DNA from: a bacterium
Lineage (GTDB): Bacteria; UBP6; UBA1177
DNA length: 64,000 nucleotides
Assembly (NCBI GenBank): GCA_017961325.1
Contig: JAGCXM010000015.1
Span: 135,408-199,407 of the forward strand
Reading direction: 5' to 3'
Both the position numbers and the translations under genes were made by a program. Of this stretch, positions 17,050 through 25,715 are shown one piece after another; position 1 is the stretch's first letter; every line of letters begins with the position of its first letter. Under the pieces are notes generated by a model. It was given only the letters and a program-made list of their open reading frames with translations, was not told the origin of the DNA and searched no databases.

Positions 17050-19224
17050 CTACACATCCCACAGTTTGAAAAGGGCTGCTTCGTCGGGGACAGTCACTTC
17101 GATCGAGCCGTTTCCGGGTATTCTTTCAAGTTCGATTCCCTCGTTTGAGAGGATTTTGAAGTAGATTCTCACTTTTTCGCCAGGTTTCAGGCCGATTTTC
17201 TTTGCATAAAGCGTGAACTCCATAACTTCGTCAAATGCGGCTTCTCCGGCTCCAACGATGTCGGCAACCCTGCCAGATTCGTTGCTGCTGTGGATGAGGA
17301 ACGGCGTTTTTTCGATTTTCACCATCGGAAGGGCGAAATCGATGCTTTTGTGTTCCATGAGGAACCCTTTGATGAAGTATTTTTTGTGCTCGTAGAAGTG
17401 CATCGGGTTTGTCAGTTCGATCCTGAAAAACAGCATGTCACGGTTGAAGCCGTAAAGGATTTTGTCAACGAGTTTGATCGAATTGTACATCGCACCGCCC
17501 GCTTTCTGCGCGTTTTCAAAGCGGCCGGCCCCCGCCCATTCGTAGTAACCGTTGCTGCGGCCCGAAATCACGGGACTTATCTCTCCCGTCGGTTCAACGA
17601 TGAGGCTGCTGCCCAGCTCTGATGAAATCGGAATATCGAGAAATGTCGGATAGTTCATGCCTAGCAGGTTGTAAACGCGGCGCAGATGACGCCTGAAAAG
17701 ACGGTCGAAAAGCCAGTCGTTTTCAGTCGAGAACTGCGGTCCGTACCACCAGAACCAGTCACTTCCCTCGGCGCGGTAAAAGCAGCGCATGATTTCGGAA
17801 TGAATCTGCGGCCCGACGACGTGGTTCTGGCTGTATTTCGCATAAAAATCGCGGACACGCTTGAGATAACCCCACGCAGCGTTGTCTTCGTCGTTTCCTA
17901 TCCAGATCTCGTAGTTTCCGTTTATCCATGAACCTGACCACAAGTCGTTGATGACCGGATATCTGTCGGTTCCGCGACTTATGATGTCGGAATAAACCGT
18001 AGTTTTTATCTCTTCGTCGCTGCTCAGCCGTGAGAAAAGTTCTTTCAAAAAGTGCTCACCGTTGTCAGGATAGGATTCCCATGCGTTTTCGCCGTCCATG
18101 ATGACCGAAACGACAGGTTCAGAGCCGTTTGACGGGAAGTTTGCAGCCGCGTTTTTCACATAGTTCACGAAAATATCGGCAGCCTGCTCCGCTTTCATCT
18201 GAGAAAAAGAAAATCCCAGAAGATCCGACAGGTATTTGTCTCTGAAAAATACCGTAATATCCTGATTTTTTTCACTTTTTAAAAGATACGGCCTGTATAG
18301 CACCCGTGATTTGTCGCTGCGATGAAGCGACTTCAGAAGGATCGTTTCATCGGTTGTTATCCATTTTACCGAAGAATCGGCAGCCGCATCGGTTATTTCG
18401 GGAGCGACCGAGCCTTCAGCAGGCCACATTCCGTTCAGAGTGCGTCCCCAGACCTCTTCGCTGTAACGCTTTCCCTCTTCCAGGTGCCATTTTGCGTCTT
18501 CGGGATAGGAATACCGCGGCGGAAGCGGTAGTGTTGTGCTTCTTTTCGCGATGTCGCTGTCGTAAACGAGCGGAAAAATCGGGTGATAAAAGGGCGTGAA
18601 CGAAATTTCGATGACGCCTTCGTCTGCAAGCTGCCTGTAAAGCGGAATTATGCTGCGCAGGACTTTGCGCTGGATTTCGAGAAGATCCTCCTTGTCCCTT
18701 TTCGTAAAGCCGCAGTCCTTGCGTTCAAGCTCTGCAAGACGTTCGAACTCCGATTTTGCAGTAAAACCGAACCACTTGAGGTTGAAAAGAACCTGCAGGT
18801 CAAGGATTTCGTCATCGGAAAAGAGTTTGGCCATCTCGTTCCAGCCGAGCTTCTTTTCGTAGCGCAGACGCTTGTTCAAAAGCTCGTTGTAACGCGGCGA
18901 AGTCCTGACCAGACGATCCCAGTTGAGCATGAAGAAATTCTTTATTACGAAAGCCTTCTGCTCTTCCTTCATCTCTGACGGATCGGTAATCGTGTGCTCG
19001 AGCCAGGCATCGGTCACGTTGTTTTCGGTATAGTCCTTAAGCTGCTCGATAAGCGACGGAACTACGTTCACGACACCTTTGACACCGTATTTTTTCATTG
19101 CAGAGGGAATGTCGTAGTAGCCTTTCATAGCGTGAAGACGGACCCACGGCATGAGATAGGTATTTCTGATGCAGTCTTTGTAGTAAGGCTGGTGCATGTG
19201 CCACAAAAAAACGAGCTCGGTCAT
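17050..19224 (-). CDS. Glycoside hydrolase family 57 (alpha-amylase/alpha-glucan-active)
   Basis: The N-terminus LVFLWHMHQPYY is the first conserved GH57 region. The expected catalytic nucleophile is Glu near residue 270 in GMWPAEGSVAPE and the acid is Asp near 377 in VIMDGENAWESYP. The middle section (FTPFYHPIFPL) fits the same (beta/alpha)7 barrel. The C-terminal ~180 residues form a beta-rich domain. No signal peptide is present, so the enzyme should be cytoplasmic and act on glycogen-like alpha-glucan; 724 residues is typical of the longer GH57 subgroup. The start lies 3 bp after the stop of glgC, with GGAGG inside the end of glgC, so the two are coupled. Amylase versus 4-alpha-glucanotransferase specificity cannot be told from motifs. 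Confidence 0.9.
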   Translation of the reverse strand: MTELVFLWHMHQPYYKDCIRNTYLMPWVRLHAMKGYYDIPSAMKKYGVKGVVNVVPSLIEQLKDYTENNVTDAWLEHTITDPSEMKEEQKAFVIKNFFMLNWDRLVRTSPRYNELLNKRLRYEKKLGWNEMAKLFSDDEILDLQVLFNLKWFGFTAKSEFERLAELERKDCGFTKRDKEDLLEIQRKVLRSIIPLYRQLADEGVIEISFTPFYHPIFPLVYDSDIAKRSTTLPLPPRYSYPEDAKWHLEEGKRYSEEVWGRTLNGMWPAEGSVAPEITDAAADSSVKWITTDETILLKSLHRSDKSRVLYRPYLLKSEKNQDITVFFRDKYLSDLLGFSFSQMKAEQAADIFVNYVKNAAANFPSNGSEPVVSVIMDGENAWESYPDNGEHFLKELFSRLSSDEEIKTTVYSDIISRGTDRYPVINDLWSGSWINGNYEIWIGNDEDNAAWGYLKRVRDFYAKYSQNHVVGPQIHSEIMRCFYRAEGSDWFWWYGPQFSTENDWLFDRLFRRHLRRVYNLLGMNYPTFLDIPISSELGSSLIVEPTGEISPVISGRSNGYYEWAGAGRFENAQKAGGAMYNSIKLVDKILYGFNRDMLFFRIELTNPMHFYEHKKYFIKGFLMEHKSIDFALPMVKIEKTPFLIHSSNESGRVADIVGAGEAAFDEVMEFTLYAKKIGLKPGEKVRIYFKILSNEGIELERIPGNGSIEVTVPDEAALFKLWDV

Positions 19225-19227
19225 GGA

Positions 19228-20478
19228 CTATCTGTCCTCCTGGAAGTTATAACCCTTCGGAATTACTACAATTCCGTCTTCGGTAACGGTAAAGCCGCGT
19301 TCAGCATCCTTCTTGAGGTCGAAACCGACTTTCGTGTCGGGCGGAATAACGACATTCTTATCAACGATGACGTTTTTAAGCTCGCAGTAACGCCCGATCT
19401 TGACGTTGTTGAGAATTACGCACTGGTCAAGTTTGCTGTAGCTGTTGACTCTGACACCGGGAGAAAGAACGGAGCGGTTCACGCTGCCGCCGCTGATGAT
19501 GCACCCTTCCGAAACAAGCGAATCGGTCGCGATTCCCATTCTCTTGTGCTCCTTGTCGGCGAAAACGAACTTCGCGGGCGGCATGTTGACTTCGGGAAAA
19601 CCGAAGATCGGCCAGTGGCGGTTGTAGAGATTGATCGCCGGAGAAACCGAGACCAGATCCATATGCGCCTCGAAGTAGCTTTTTATAGTTCCGACATCAC
19701 GCCAGTAAGGCTTTTCATACTCGTTTTCATCGGGCATATAGATCGTATTTTTGAGGAAATCATAAACATAAACCCGTTTGTACGGATAAAGTGCGGGAAT
19801 GACGTTTTTGCCGAAATCGTGTTCGCTCGTCGGATCTTTTGCGTCGTTCGTCACAGCGTTGACGAGGACATCGCGCGAAAAGAGATAGTTCCCCATGCTG
19901 ACAAGGGCATAACCAGGATTCCCGGGAATCGGTTTAGGATTTTTCGGCTTCTCCTCGAAACCCACCATTCTGTAGTCTTCGTCAATCTCAATCACGCCGA
20001 AAGCCCCCGCCTCTTCGATCGGCACGGGAAGAGCCGCAATCGTCATGTCTGCATTTTTGATGTTGTGGTATGTGTACATCTGCGAAATATCCATTTTGTA
20101 GATGTGGTCGCCGCTGAAAACGAAGACATTTTTCGGAGATTCGTCGCGGACAAGATTGAGATTCTGATAGATCGCGTCGGCACTGCCGAGATACCAGTTG
20201 TCGCCGGTACGCATCTGTGCCGGAACCGAGTCTACATACTGGTTGAAGCGCGGTGACAGCCCCCAGTTTCTAGAAATGTGCTGGATCAAAGAGTCGCTCA
20301 TGAACTGCGTCAGAACCTTGATCTGCATAAAGCCGGAATTGACGAAATTGCTCAGGACAAAGTCAATTATACGGTAGGAACCGCCGAACGGAACCGCCGG
20401 TTTCGCCCTGTCTAAAGTAAGCGGAGCGAGCCTTTTGCCCTGACCGCCGGCCAGGATCATTACAAGTGCCTTTGACAT
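19228..20478 (-). CDS. glgC: Glucose-1-phosphate adenylyltransferase
   Basis: The enzyme makes ADP-glucose for glycogen synthesis. The N-terminus MILAGGQGKRLAPLT, followed by AKPAVPFGGSYRIIDF, is the family signature. SGDHIYKMD, AFGVIEID, FEEKP and the substrate loop RDVGTIKSYFEAH follow. The C-terminal ~120 residues form a left-handed beta-helix (SEGCIISGGSVNRSVLSPG, ILNNVKIGRYCELKN). At 416 residues it has the normal length. GGAGAAG precedes the ATG. It heads a run with GH57 and the RelA-like gene. Confidence 0.96.
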   Translation of the reverse strand: MSKALVMILAGGQGKRLAPLTLDRAKPAVPFGGSYRIIDFVLSNFVNSGFMQIKVLTQFMSDSLIQHISRNWGLSPRFNQYVDSVPAQMRTGDNWYLGSADAIYQNLNLVRDESPKNVFVFSGDHIYKMDISQMYTYHNIKNADMTIAALPVPIEEAGAFGVIEIDEDYRMVGFEEKPKNPKPIPGNPGYALVSMGNYLFSRDVLVNAVTNDAKDPTSEHDFGKNVIPALYPYKRVYVYDFLKNTIYMPDENEYEKPYWRDVGTIKSYFEAHMDLVSVSPAINLYNRHWPIFGFPEVNMPPAKFVFADKEHKRMGIATDSLVSEGCIISGGSVNRSVLSPGVRVNSYSKLDQCVILNNVKIGRYCELKNVIVDKNVVIPPDTKVGFDLKKDAERGFTVTEDGIVVIPKGYNFQEDR

Positions 20479-20508
20479 TTTCTTCTCCGATTATTTCAAT
20501 AAAATCAT

Positions 20509-21696
20509 CTACTTATGTTCAACAACCGTAGTCGCAAAAGGATATAACGACGGATCATTCAGTATGTTTTCGTACTCAGTCAGACCTTTGAGCGTAGAAT
20601 TGAAAAACGCCGTCATAAGCCCTCCGGTATAGGCGATGAACATAAGATTCATCCCCTTGTCGCCGCTTCCGGCACAGGTCGAGCAGTATACATTGCAGGC
20701 TTTCACATCTTCAGGATCAACCATGTCGGCGTGACCTACGCCGGCAGCGATTATGTGGTGGCTGGGAGAGGGATATGCCGCATAAAAGTTAACGCTGTTA
20801 TCATTTTTCGGAGCGCATGCCCCGGTATTGCCGTTCAACTTGTTTTTGGGACCCTTTTCAGTTCCCAGAAACATCGATTCGCCTGTAAACCGGACGGGAA
20901 CGTTGAGGCTCTGCGGATCGTCATCGCCGATAAAACCGTCTAACGGCGGAGCTGAATCGACAGGATCGACACCGAAGAAACTCGTCGCAATAGACGGATC
21001 TGTGTTGAGAACGCGGTTCATAACTTTGCCGCCGCGGCTGTGCCCGGAAACGCCGAAATGTTCGACATCGGCCGTAACGGAAACTTTCGACTGGATATTC
21101 TGTTTGAGCCAGTTTATGAACGTAATGACTTTTTCGGCTTCCTTAATGGTTGTGTCCCCGTTCACCATTTTATGTTCAGACTGACTCGAAACGACGATGA
21201 AACCGTGAGATGCCAGCCGCATCAGAAAATCGTCATAGTAGCTGATTTTATACATGAATCCGTGCAGAAAGTGGACAACGGGAATTTTGCCTTCCGCGCC
21301 TATCGGTTCGTATATTCTGAACTGTCTGGGAGAGCCGTCATCCCCGGAAGCGACATTGATCACGTTTACATAGTATTGACCGAAACAGAACAGAGGATCT
21401 GTTTCGCATACAACAGGCTCATCGTCCGAGTTATCCGCGTCGTCCGAATTTTCCAAGACATCGGCATCAACTTCACCCGTATCAGAAATTTCATTCTCAT
21501 CCGTAACTTCGGGAGCATCGGCATCATCATCGACCGTTTCCGGGGCATCGGCATCATCCGCCGAAGTATCCTGATCGTTGGTACGAGAATCGTCTTCAGT
21601 GACGGAAGTGTCTGTTTTCCTTGAATTTATAGAGTTCTCACAACCTGAAAAGAAAACGAACGGCAAAAACAAAAACAGAACAAAATACTTTCTCAT
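20509..21696 (-). CDS. Alpha/beta-hydrolase lipoprotein (chlorophyllase/cutinase-like fold)
   Basis: The ATG at 21696 follows GGAGAT and starts a lipoprotein signal (MRKYFVLFLFLPFVFFSGC). An acidic Asp/Glu/Thr-rich linker runs to about residue 100. The hydrolase domain then shows the oxyanion-side HFLHGFMYK, the nucleophile elbow GVSGHSRGGK (Ser in GHSRGG), an Asp region around FFGVDPVDSAPP and a late GVGHADMVDP that could supply the catalytic His. The order fits the chlorophyllase-like/PETase-like alpha/beta hydrolases, which are esterases. Two Cys pairs near the end (CNVYCSTC) may form disulfides. The substrate is unknown. It lies upstream of glgC on the same strand with a 30-bp gap, so co-transcription is possible. 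Confidence 0.8.
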   Translation of the reverse strand: MRKYFVLFLFLPFVFFSGCENSINSRKTDTSVTEDDSRTNDQDTSADDADAPETVDDDADAPEVTDENEISDTGEVDADVLENSDDADNSDDEPVVCETDPLFCFGQYYVNVINVASGDDGSPRQFRIYEPIGAEGKIPVVHFLHGFMYKISYYDDFLMRLASHGFIVVSSQSEHKMVNGDTTIKEAEKVITFINWLKQNIQSKVSVTADVEHFGVSGHSRGGKVMNRVLNTDPSIATSFFGVDPVDSAPPLDGFIGDDDPQSLNVPVRFTGESMFLGTEKGPKNKLNGNTGACAPKNDNSVNFYAAYPSPSHHIIAAGVGHADMVDPEDVKACNVYCSTCAGSGDKGMNLMFIAYTGGLMTAFFNSTLKGLTEYENILNDPSLYPFATTVVEHK

Positions 21697-22034
21697 TTCA
21701 AATCTCCATAACAAAAACCCGTATAATTTAGAGAAAAATGCCGTGAAATCAAGGAAAAATACCGCTTCGGCGGCGACAAAGGCACAAATGCAGCGCCATA
21801 ACGTCCAACTATTTCCATTTTTTAAAACTGAAAACGGATTTTCCAAAGAAAGCAAGAACTGCCGGAATTTAATTTTCCTGTTGCTTTTACGCAAGCCCTT
21901 GATTTCATAACATATTGATTTTATTGCGTTTTGTTCAAAGCAGATTCGGCAGGCGAACAAAATTGTTGACTTTTATCCTCTCATCCGTATAATTTCCGCG
22001 TTTTTTTTGACCCTTGTTATTGGAGGATTAAGGG
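21697..22034. other. 338-bp intergenic region between hydrolase lipoprotein and rpsO
   Basis: This divergent intergenic region is AT-rich and I see no credible gene in it. Its right end holds the rpsO promoter (21966-21993) and ribosome site. No clear hairpin terminator or riboswitch could be recognised by eye. Confidence 0.6.
21966..21993 (+). promoter_or_regulatory. Sigma-70-type promoter of rpsO-pnp-dut
   Basis: TTGACT at 21966-21971 and a perfect TATAAT at 21988-21993 are 16 bp apart. The rpsO start is 42 bp downstream, after GGAGGATTAAGGG. Confidence 0.75.
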
Positions 22035-22301
22035 ATGCTTGATAAAGAAAAGAAATCGGCTGTTATAGCTCAGTTTGCAACAAAAGAAGGCGATACCGGT
22101 TCACCTGAAGTTCAGGTTGCGATTCTCACCGCTAGAATCAACGAACTCACGGAACATTTCAAAACACACCAGAAAGACAACCACTCAAGACTCGGACTTC
22201 TCAAGATGGTTGGCAGAAGACAGAAACTTCTCAACTACATCAAGGGGAACAGTTTTGACAGATATACAACACTTATTAAAGAACTTGGTTTGCGTAAGTA
22301 A
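22035..22301 (+). CDS. rpsO: 30S ribosomal protein S15
   Basis: This is an 88-residue protein of standard S15 length. It has the typical core [38 protein letters not shown] and the C-terminal [12 protein letters not shown]. It binds 16S rRNA in the platform of the small subunit. It lies directly upstream of pnp, the classical gene order in many bacteria. A strong promoter and GGAGG site precede it. Confidence 0.98.
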   Translation: MLDKEKKSAVIAQFATKEGDTGSPEVQVAILTARINELTEHFKTHQKDNHSRLGLLKMVGRRQKLLNYIKGNSFDRYTTLIKELGLRK

Positions 22302-22361
22302 TCGGCAGCTTCCTTTCGCGTTTCCAGTTTTCAAAACACAATCTATTTTTCAAGAGGCAAA

Positions 22362-24587
22362 ATGAATCAGGTAAAAGAATCTATTATTTTTAACGGCAAA
22401 GATTTATCAATAACTACGGGACGTTACGCGAAACAGGCTGACGGAGCGATCTGGTGCAACTACGGCGGAACGGTCATTCTGGCAACAGTCGTTGCAGCCA
22501 AAGGCGATCCGGCGGCTGAAGGCGATTTCTTCCCGCTCACGGTTGATTACACCGAAAAATTCTATGCTGCAGGCAGATTTCCCGGCGGTTTCCTCAAAAG
22601 AGAATCGCAGCCCAGCACTCAGGAAAAACTTACTTCACGTCTTATCGACAGACCGCTCAGACCGATGTTTGCCGACTGGTTCACCAACGAAACCCAGATT
22701 CTTGTCAACCTTCTCAGCTTCGATCCCAACTGCGATCCTCGCGTAATGTCTATTACGGCTGCTTCGGCTGCCCTTATGATTTCCGACATTCCCTTCAACG
22801 GACCGGTCGCAGGCTGCAGAGTCGTCAGAAAGAACGGCGAATTCATGATAAATCCGGCAGTAAGCGACGATGAAGAATACGATATCGATATCACGGTTGC
22901 CGGAAACTACGACTCTATAGTCATGGTCGAAGGAGAATCGAAGGAAGTAAGCGAAGAGGATATGACCCGCGCTATCGAACTCGGTCATCAGGCGATTCAG
23001 CCGCTTCTTGAAATGCAGGACAAGCTTGCGAAACAGATCAACCCGACGAAAAGAGCGGAAGTTGCGAAGGTAAAAGATGAAAATCTTGAGAAATTCGTTC
23101 ACGAAAACTGCGAAGAGATCGTTAAGGAAGCGCTTTCGACGACCGAAAAACTCAAAAGATACGCCCTTCTCGACGAAGCGAAGGCTGAACTTGTCGAAAG
23201 AGTAACAAAAAAACTCGAAGAAGGCTCCGATTTCATGAATGCGGACGATCCGCAGCTTGTCATCACCCGCGCAAAAACCTTCTTCGATGACTACCTTAAA
23301 TATGCTATGAGACATCAGATAATCACTGAAAACAGAAGAATCGACGGCAGAGATCTCACTTCGATCAGACCGATCACGATCGACCTCGGCGTTCTTCCGA
23401 TGACCCACGGTTCGGCTGTTTTCACACGCGGCGAGACCCAGTCTCTCGGCGTTCTCACTCTCGGAATCGGCAAAGACGAACAGAAAGTCGACACCGTTAC
23501 CGAAGGTGCAAGCAAACGCTTCATGCTTCACTACAACTTCCCGCCTTTCTCGGTCGGCGAAGTCGCAAGACTCAAATCTCCGGGAAGAAGGGAACTCGGC
23601 CACGGAAATCTGGCTGAAAGGGCTCTTTCAGCGATAATCCCGCCGAAAGAAGAGTTCCCCTACACCGTCCGTCTCGTTTCTGAAATTATGGAATCGAACG
23701 GTTCGTCCTCTCAGGCGACAGTCTGCTCAGGTTCTCTTGCACTTATGGATGCCGGCGTTCCGGTTAAAAAACACGTTGCAGGAATTGCGATGGGGCTTAT
23801 TCAGGACGGCGAAGACTTCTACATTCTTTCCGATATTCTCGGTGACGAAGACCACCTCGGCGACATGGATTTCAAAGTCGCCGGTTCCAAAGACGGTATC
23901 ACGGCAATCCAAATGGATATAAAAATCAAGGGTTTGCCGAAAGAAGTCATGGAAAGGGCCATGCTTCAGGCGAAAGTCGGAAGAATGCACATAATCGGCG
24001 AAATGGAAAAGGCAATCGCTGCTCCGAGACCGGAACTCAGCCCGAACGCTCCGAAACTCTGCCAGCTCAAAATCGATGTCGACAAAATCAAGGACCTCAT
24101 CGGAACCGGCGGCAAAAACATCAAATCGATTGTTGAAGAGACCGGTGCAGATGTTGAAGTCGAGCAGGACGGAACCGTTACGATCGCTGCAAAAAATCAG
24201 CAGGTGCTCAGTGCGACTCTCGCACTTGTAAAATCGTTCACGGACGATGTCGAACTCGGCAAAGTTTATGAGGGCGAAGTTACGAGAATTGAAGAATACG
24301 GCGCATTCGTCGAACTCTGGAGAGGCACTACAGGTCTCCTCCACGTCAGCAAAATTTCTGACGAAAGAGTAGAAAATGTAAACGATTACCTGCACTTGGG
24401 TGAAAAAGTCCGTGTAATAGTCACCGAAATCGAACCCGGCGGTAAATTCAAACTCAGCATGAAACCCGGCGATTTTGACAAAGACTGGACGAAAGAAAAA
24501 CCGGCGAGACCGCCGAGACCGAGAGATGATTTCAAAAACGGAGACCGCAGAGGTGGAGACCGTGGCGGCAAAGAAAACCGCAAATAA
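22362..24587 (+). CDS. pnp: Polyribonucleotide nucleotidyltransferase (PNPase)
   Basis: PNPase degrades RNA 3'-to-5' by phosphorolysis in the cytoplasm. Two RNase PH-like domains are visible, the first from YGGTVILATVVA to RPLRPMFADW and the second from GRDLTSIRPI through TRGETQSLGV. The conserved FPPFSVGE and GSSSQATVCSGSLALMDAGV are present. The KH domain has the GTGGKNIKSI loop, and the S1 domain runs from GKVYEGEVTRIEEYGAFVEL to KFKLSMK. A basic Arg/Lys/Gly-rich tail closes the 741-residue protein. GAGG precedes the start. The 3' end overlaps the proposed start of dut. Confidence 0.98.
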   Translation: MNQVKESIIFNGKDLSITTGRYAKQADGAIWCNYGGTVILATVVAAKGDPAAEGDFFPLTVDYTEKFYAAGRFPGGFLKRESQPSTQEKLTSRLIDRPLRPMFADWFTNETQILVNLLSFDPNCDPRVMSITAASAALMISDIPFNGPVAGCRVVRKNGEFMINPAVSDDEEYDIDITVAGNYDSIVMVEGESKEVSEEDMTRAIELGHQAIQPLLEMQDKLAKQINPTKRAEVAKVKDENLEKFVHENCEEIVKEALSTTEKLKRYALLDEAKAELVERVTKKLEEGSDFMNADDPQLVITRAKTFFDDYLKYAMRHQIITENRRIDGRDLTSIRPITIDLGVLPMTHGSAVFTRGETQSLGVLTLGIGKDEQKVDTVTEGASKRFMLHYNFPPFSVGEVARLKSPGRRELGHGNLAERALSAIIPPKEEFPYTVRLVSEIMESNGSSSQATVCSGSLALMDAGVPVKKHVAGIAMGLIQDGEDFYILSDILGDEDHLGDMDFKVAGSKDGITAIQMDIKIKGLPKEVMERAMLQAKVGRMHIIGEMEKAIAAPRPELSPNAPKLCQLKIDVDKIKDLIGTGGKNIKSIVEETGADVEVEQDGTVTIAAKNQQVLSATLALVKSFTDDVELGKVYEGEVTRIEEYGAFVELWRGTTGLLHVSKISDERVENVNDYLHLGEKVRVIVTEIEPGGKFKLSMKPGDFDKDWTKEKPARPPRPRDDFKNGDRRGGDRGGKENRK

Positions 24588-25017
24588 AATTGCAGTTAAA
24601 TTCAAACTAACCGGGGGCACGGCTCTTCCCGAGTACAAAACGGAGGGAGCTGCCGGAGCCGATATCTGCTCGAATGAAGATTGTATAATAAATCCGAACA
24701 GTTGGAAACTCGTATCAACGGGAATTTTCCCAGAGATTCCTGAAAATTTCGAAATTCAGGTTCGCAGCCGCAGCGGACTTGCAGCAAAAAACGGAATTTT
24801 CGTCCTCAATTCGCCCGGCACGGTAGACAGCGACTACCGGGGTGAAATCAAGGTGATTTTGGCAAACATGTCAGATAAAGTTTTTAAGGTAAAAAAGGGC
24901 GACCGCATTGCCCAGCTTGTCGTAGCTCCGGTTTGTCAGGCAGATTTTGAAACGGTTTCGGAAATTTCCGCAACTGAAAGATCATCCGGCGGTTTCGGAA
25001 GCACCGGAATGGAATAG
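24562..25017 (+). CDS. dut: Deoxyuridine 5'-triphosphate nucleotidohydrolase (dUTPase)
   Basis: The enzyme hydrolyses dUTP to dUMP, limiting uracil in DNA and feeding thymidylate synthesis. All five trimeric dUTPase motifs can be read: AGADI, RSRSGLA, GTVDSDYRGEI, GDRIAQLVV and RSSGGFGSTG. Homologues begin close to KIAVKFKLTGG. I chose the GTG at 24562, which has GGTGGAG four bases upstream and lies inside the last 26 bases of pnp. An ATG at 24526 in the same frame would add 12 residues translated from the pnp tail region and is less likely. The product is about 151 residues, the normal length. Confidence 0.92.
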   Translation: MAAKKTANKIAVKFKLTGGTALPEYKTEGAAGADICSNEDCIINPNSWKLVSTGIFPEIPENFEIQVRSRSGLAAKNGIFVLNSPGTVDSDYRGEIKVILANMSDKVFKVKKGDRIAQLVVAPVCQADFETVSEISATERSSGGFGSTGME

Positions 25018-25026
25018 GAGGTAAAA

Positions 25027-25578
25027 ATGAAAAAAAGTCGTTTTATTTTCAAGTGTTTGTCTTTTTTCGTCTTTATCTCGTTTTTCATCTTTGAGGCATC
25101 CTGTTCCAAACAGGATTCTTCATCAAAAGCAGAGCAATTCCCTGATCTTACGATAACTCAGGGCGACATAATGCTTCTTATCGAACACAAAAGGACGATT
25201 GACGCCATAACTGAAAAATATGACAAAAAAATGGCCGAAGTTCAGCCGAGCGCGGCACAAAAACTGATCGAAGACGGTAAAAGCGAAATAAACAAATATC
25301 TCGAAAGTAAAGGGATGAATCCGGAAATTTTTATGAAAAAATCCAAGAAAATTCTGCGTGCTTACCTCGCTTTTGCCGAAACCAGTAACGAAACTATGCA
25401 AAAAAGAATAGAGCTGCTCAAACAGAACGACGCTTCCCCCAACGAAATAGAAATGGGAATGCAGGCCTACAAAAAAGCCGGCGGAACATTTTTTAGGGAA
25501 ATGACTCAGGAACTTTCCCCTAAAGAAATGGAACTCATAAAATCGAACTTATCGACAATCGCATCCGTCGCGGAATAG
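25027..25578 (+). CDS. Small lipoprotein of unknown function
   Basis: A signal peptide ending FEASC predicts lipidation at Cys, followed by a short Ser/Lys linker. The rest of the 183 residues is charged and mainly helical (IDAITEKYDKKMAEV, ESKGMNPEIFMKKSKKILRAY, ELSPKEMELIKSN). It has no Cys after the lipobox and no catalytic motif. It follows dut by 9 bp with GGAGG before the ATG, so it is the last gene of the rpsO-pnp-dut run. It was not recognised; the layout suggests a periplasm-facing helical protein anchored to a membrane. Confidence 0.75.
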   Translation: MKKSRFIFKCLSFFVFISFFIFEASCSKQDSSSKAEQFPDLTITQGDIMLLIEHKRTIDAITEKYDKKMAEVQPSAAQKLIEDGKSEINKYLESKGMNPEIFMKKSKKILRAYLAFAETSNETMQKRIELLKQNDASPNEIEMGMQAYKKAGGTFFREMTQELSPKEMELIKSNLSTIASVAE

Positions 25579-25640
25579 CCGCAGCAAATTCATTCCCCAT
25601 ACTTGCAGAAATAGCCAGCGCCAGTAAAATCCTGCTCCGT

Positions 25641-25668
25641 TTGACTTATTTTCATTTTCAGATAAAAT
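25641..25668 (+). promoter_or_regulatory. Sigma-70-type promoter of the short GC-tail protein gene
   Basis: TTGACT at 25641-25646 and TAAAAT at 25663-25668 are separated by 16 bp, and the ATG at 25716 is 47 bp downstream. It is 24/28 identical to the element at 10387-10414, including the T-rich spacer. Confidence 0.65.
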
Positions 25669-25715
25669 ACTCTGTTTTTCACGTTTTTTATTAACTTTTG
25701 GAAAGAGGAAAACAC

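Noticed and set aside
18994-20256. 420-residue open frame on the plus strand
   Set aside because: It lies entirely antisense to glgC and the start of the GH57 gene, has no ribosome site, and its product is a low-similarity mirror of the real genes.
22635-23603. 322-residue open frame on the minus strand
   Set aside because: Another antisense shadow of pnp without start signals or recognised motifs.
23727-24638. 303-residue open frame on the minus strand
   Set aside because: It is antisense to pnp, whose domains are unambiguous. Phe/Val/Arg-rich mirror composition is typical of a shadow frame.
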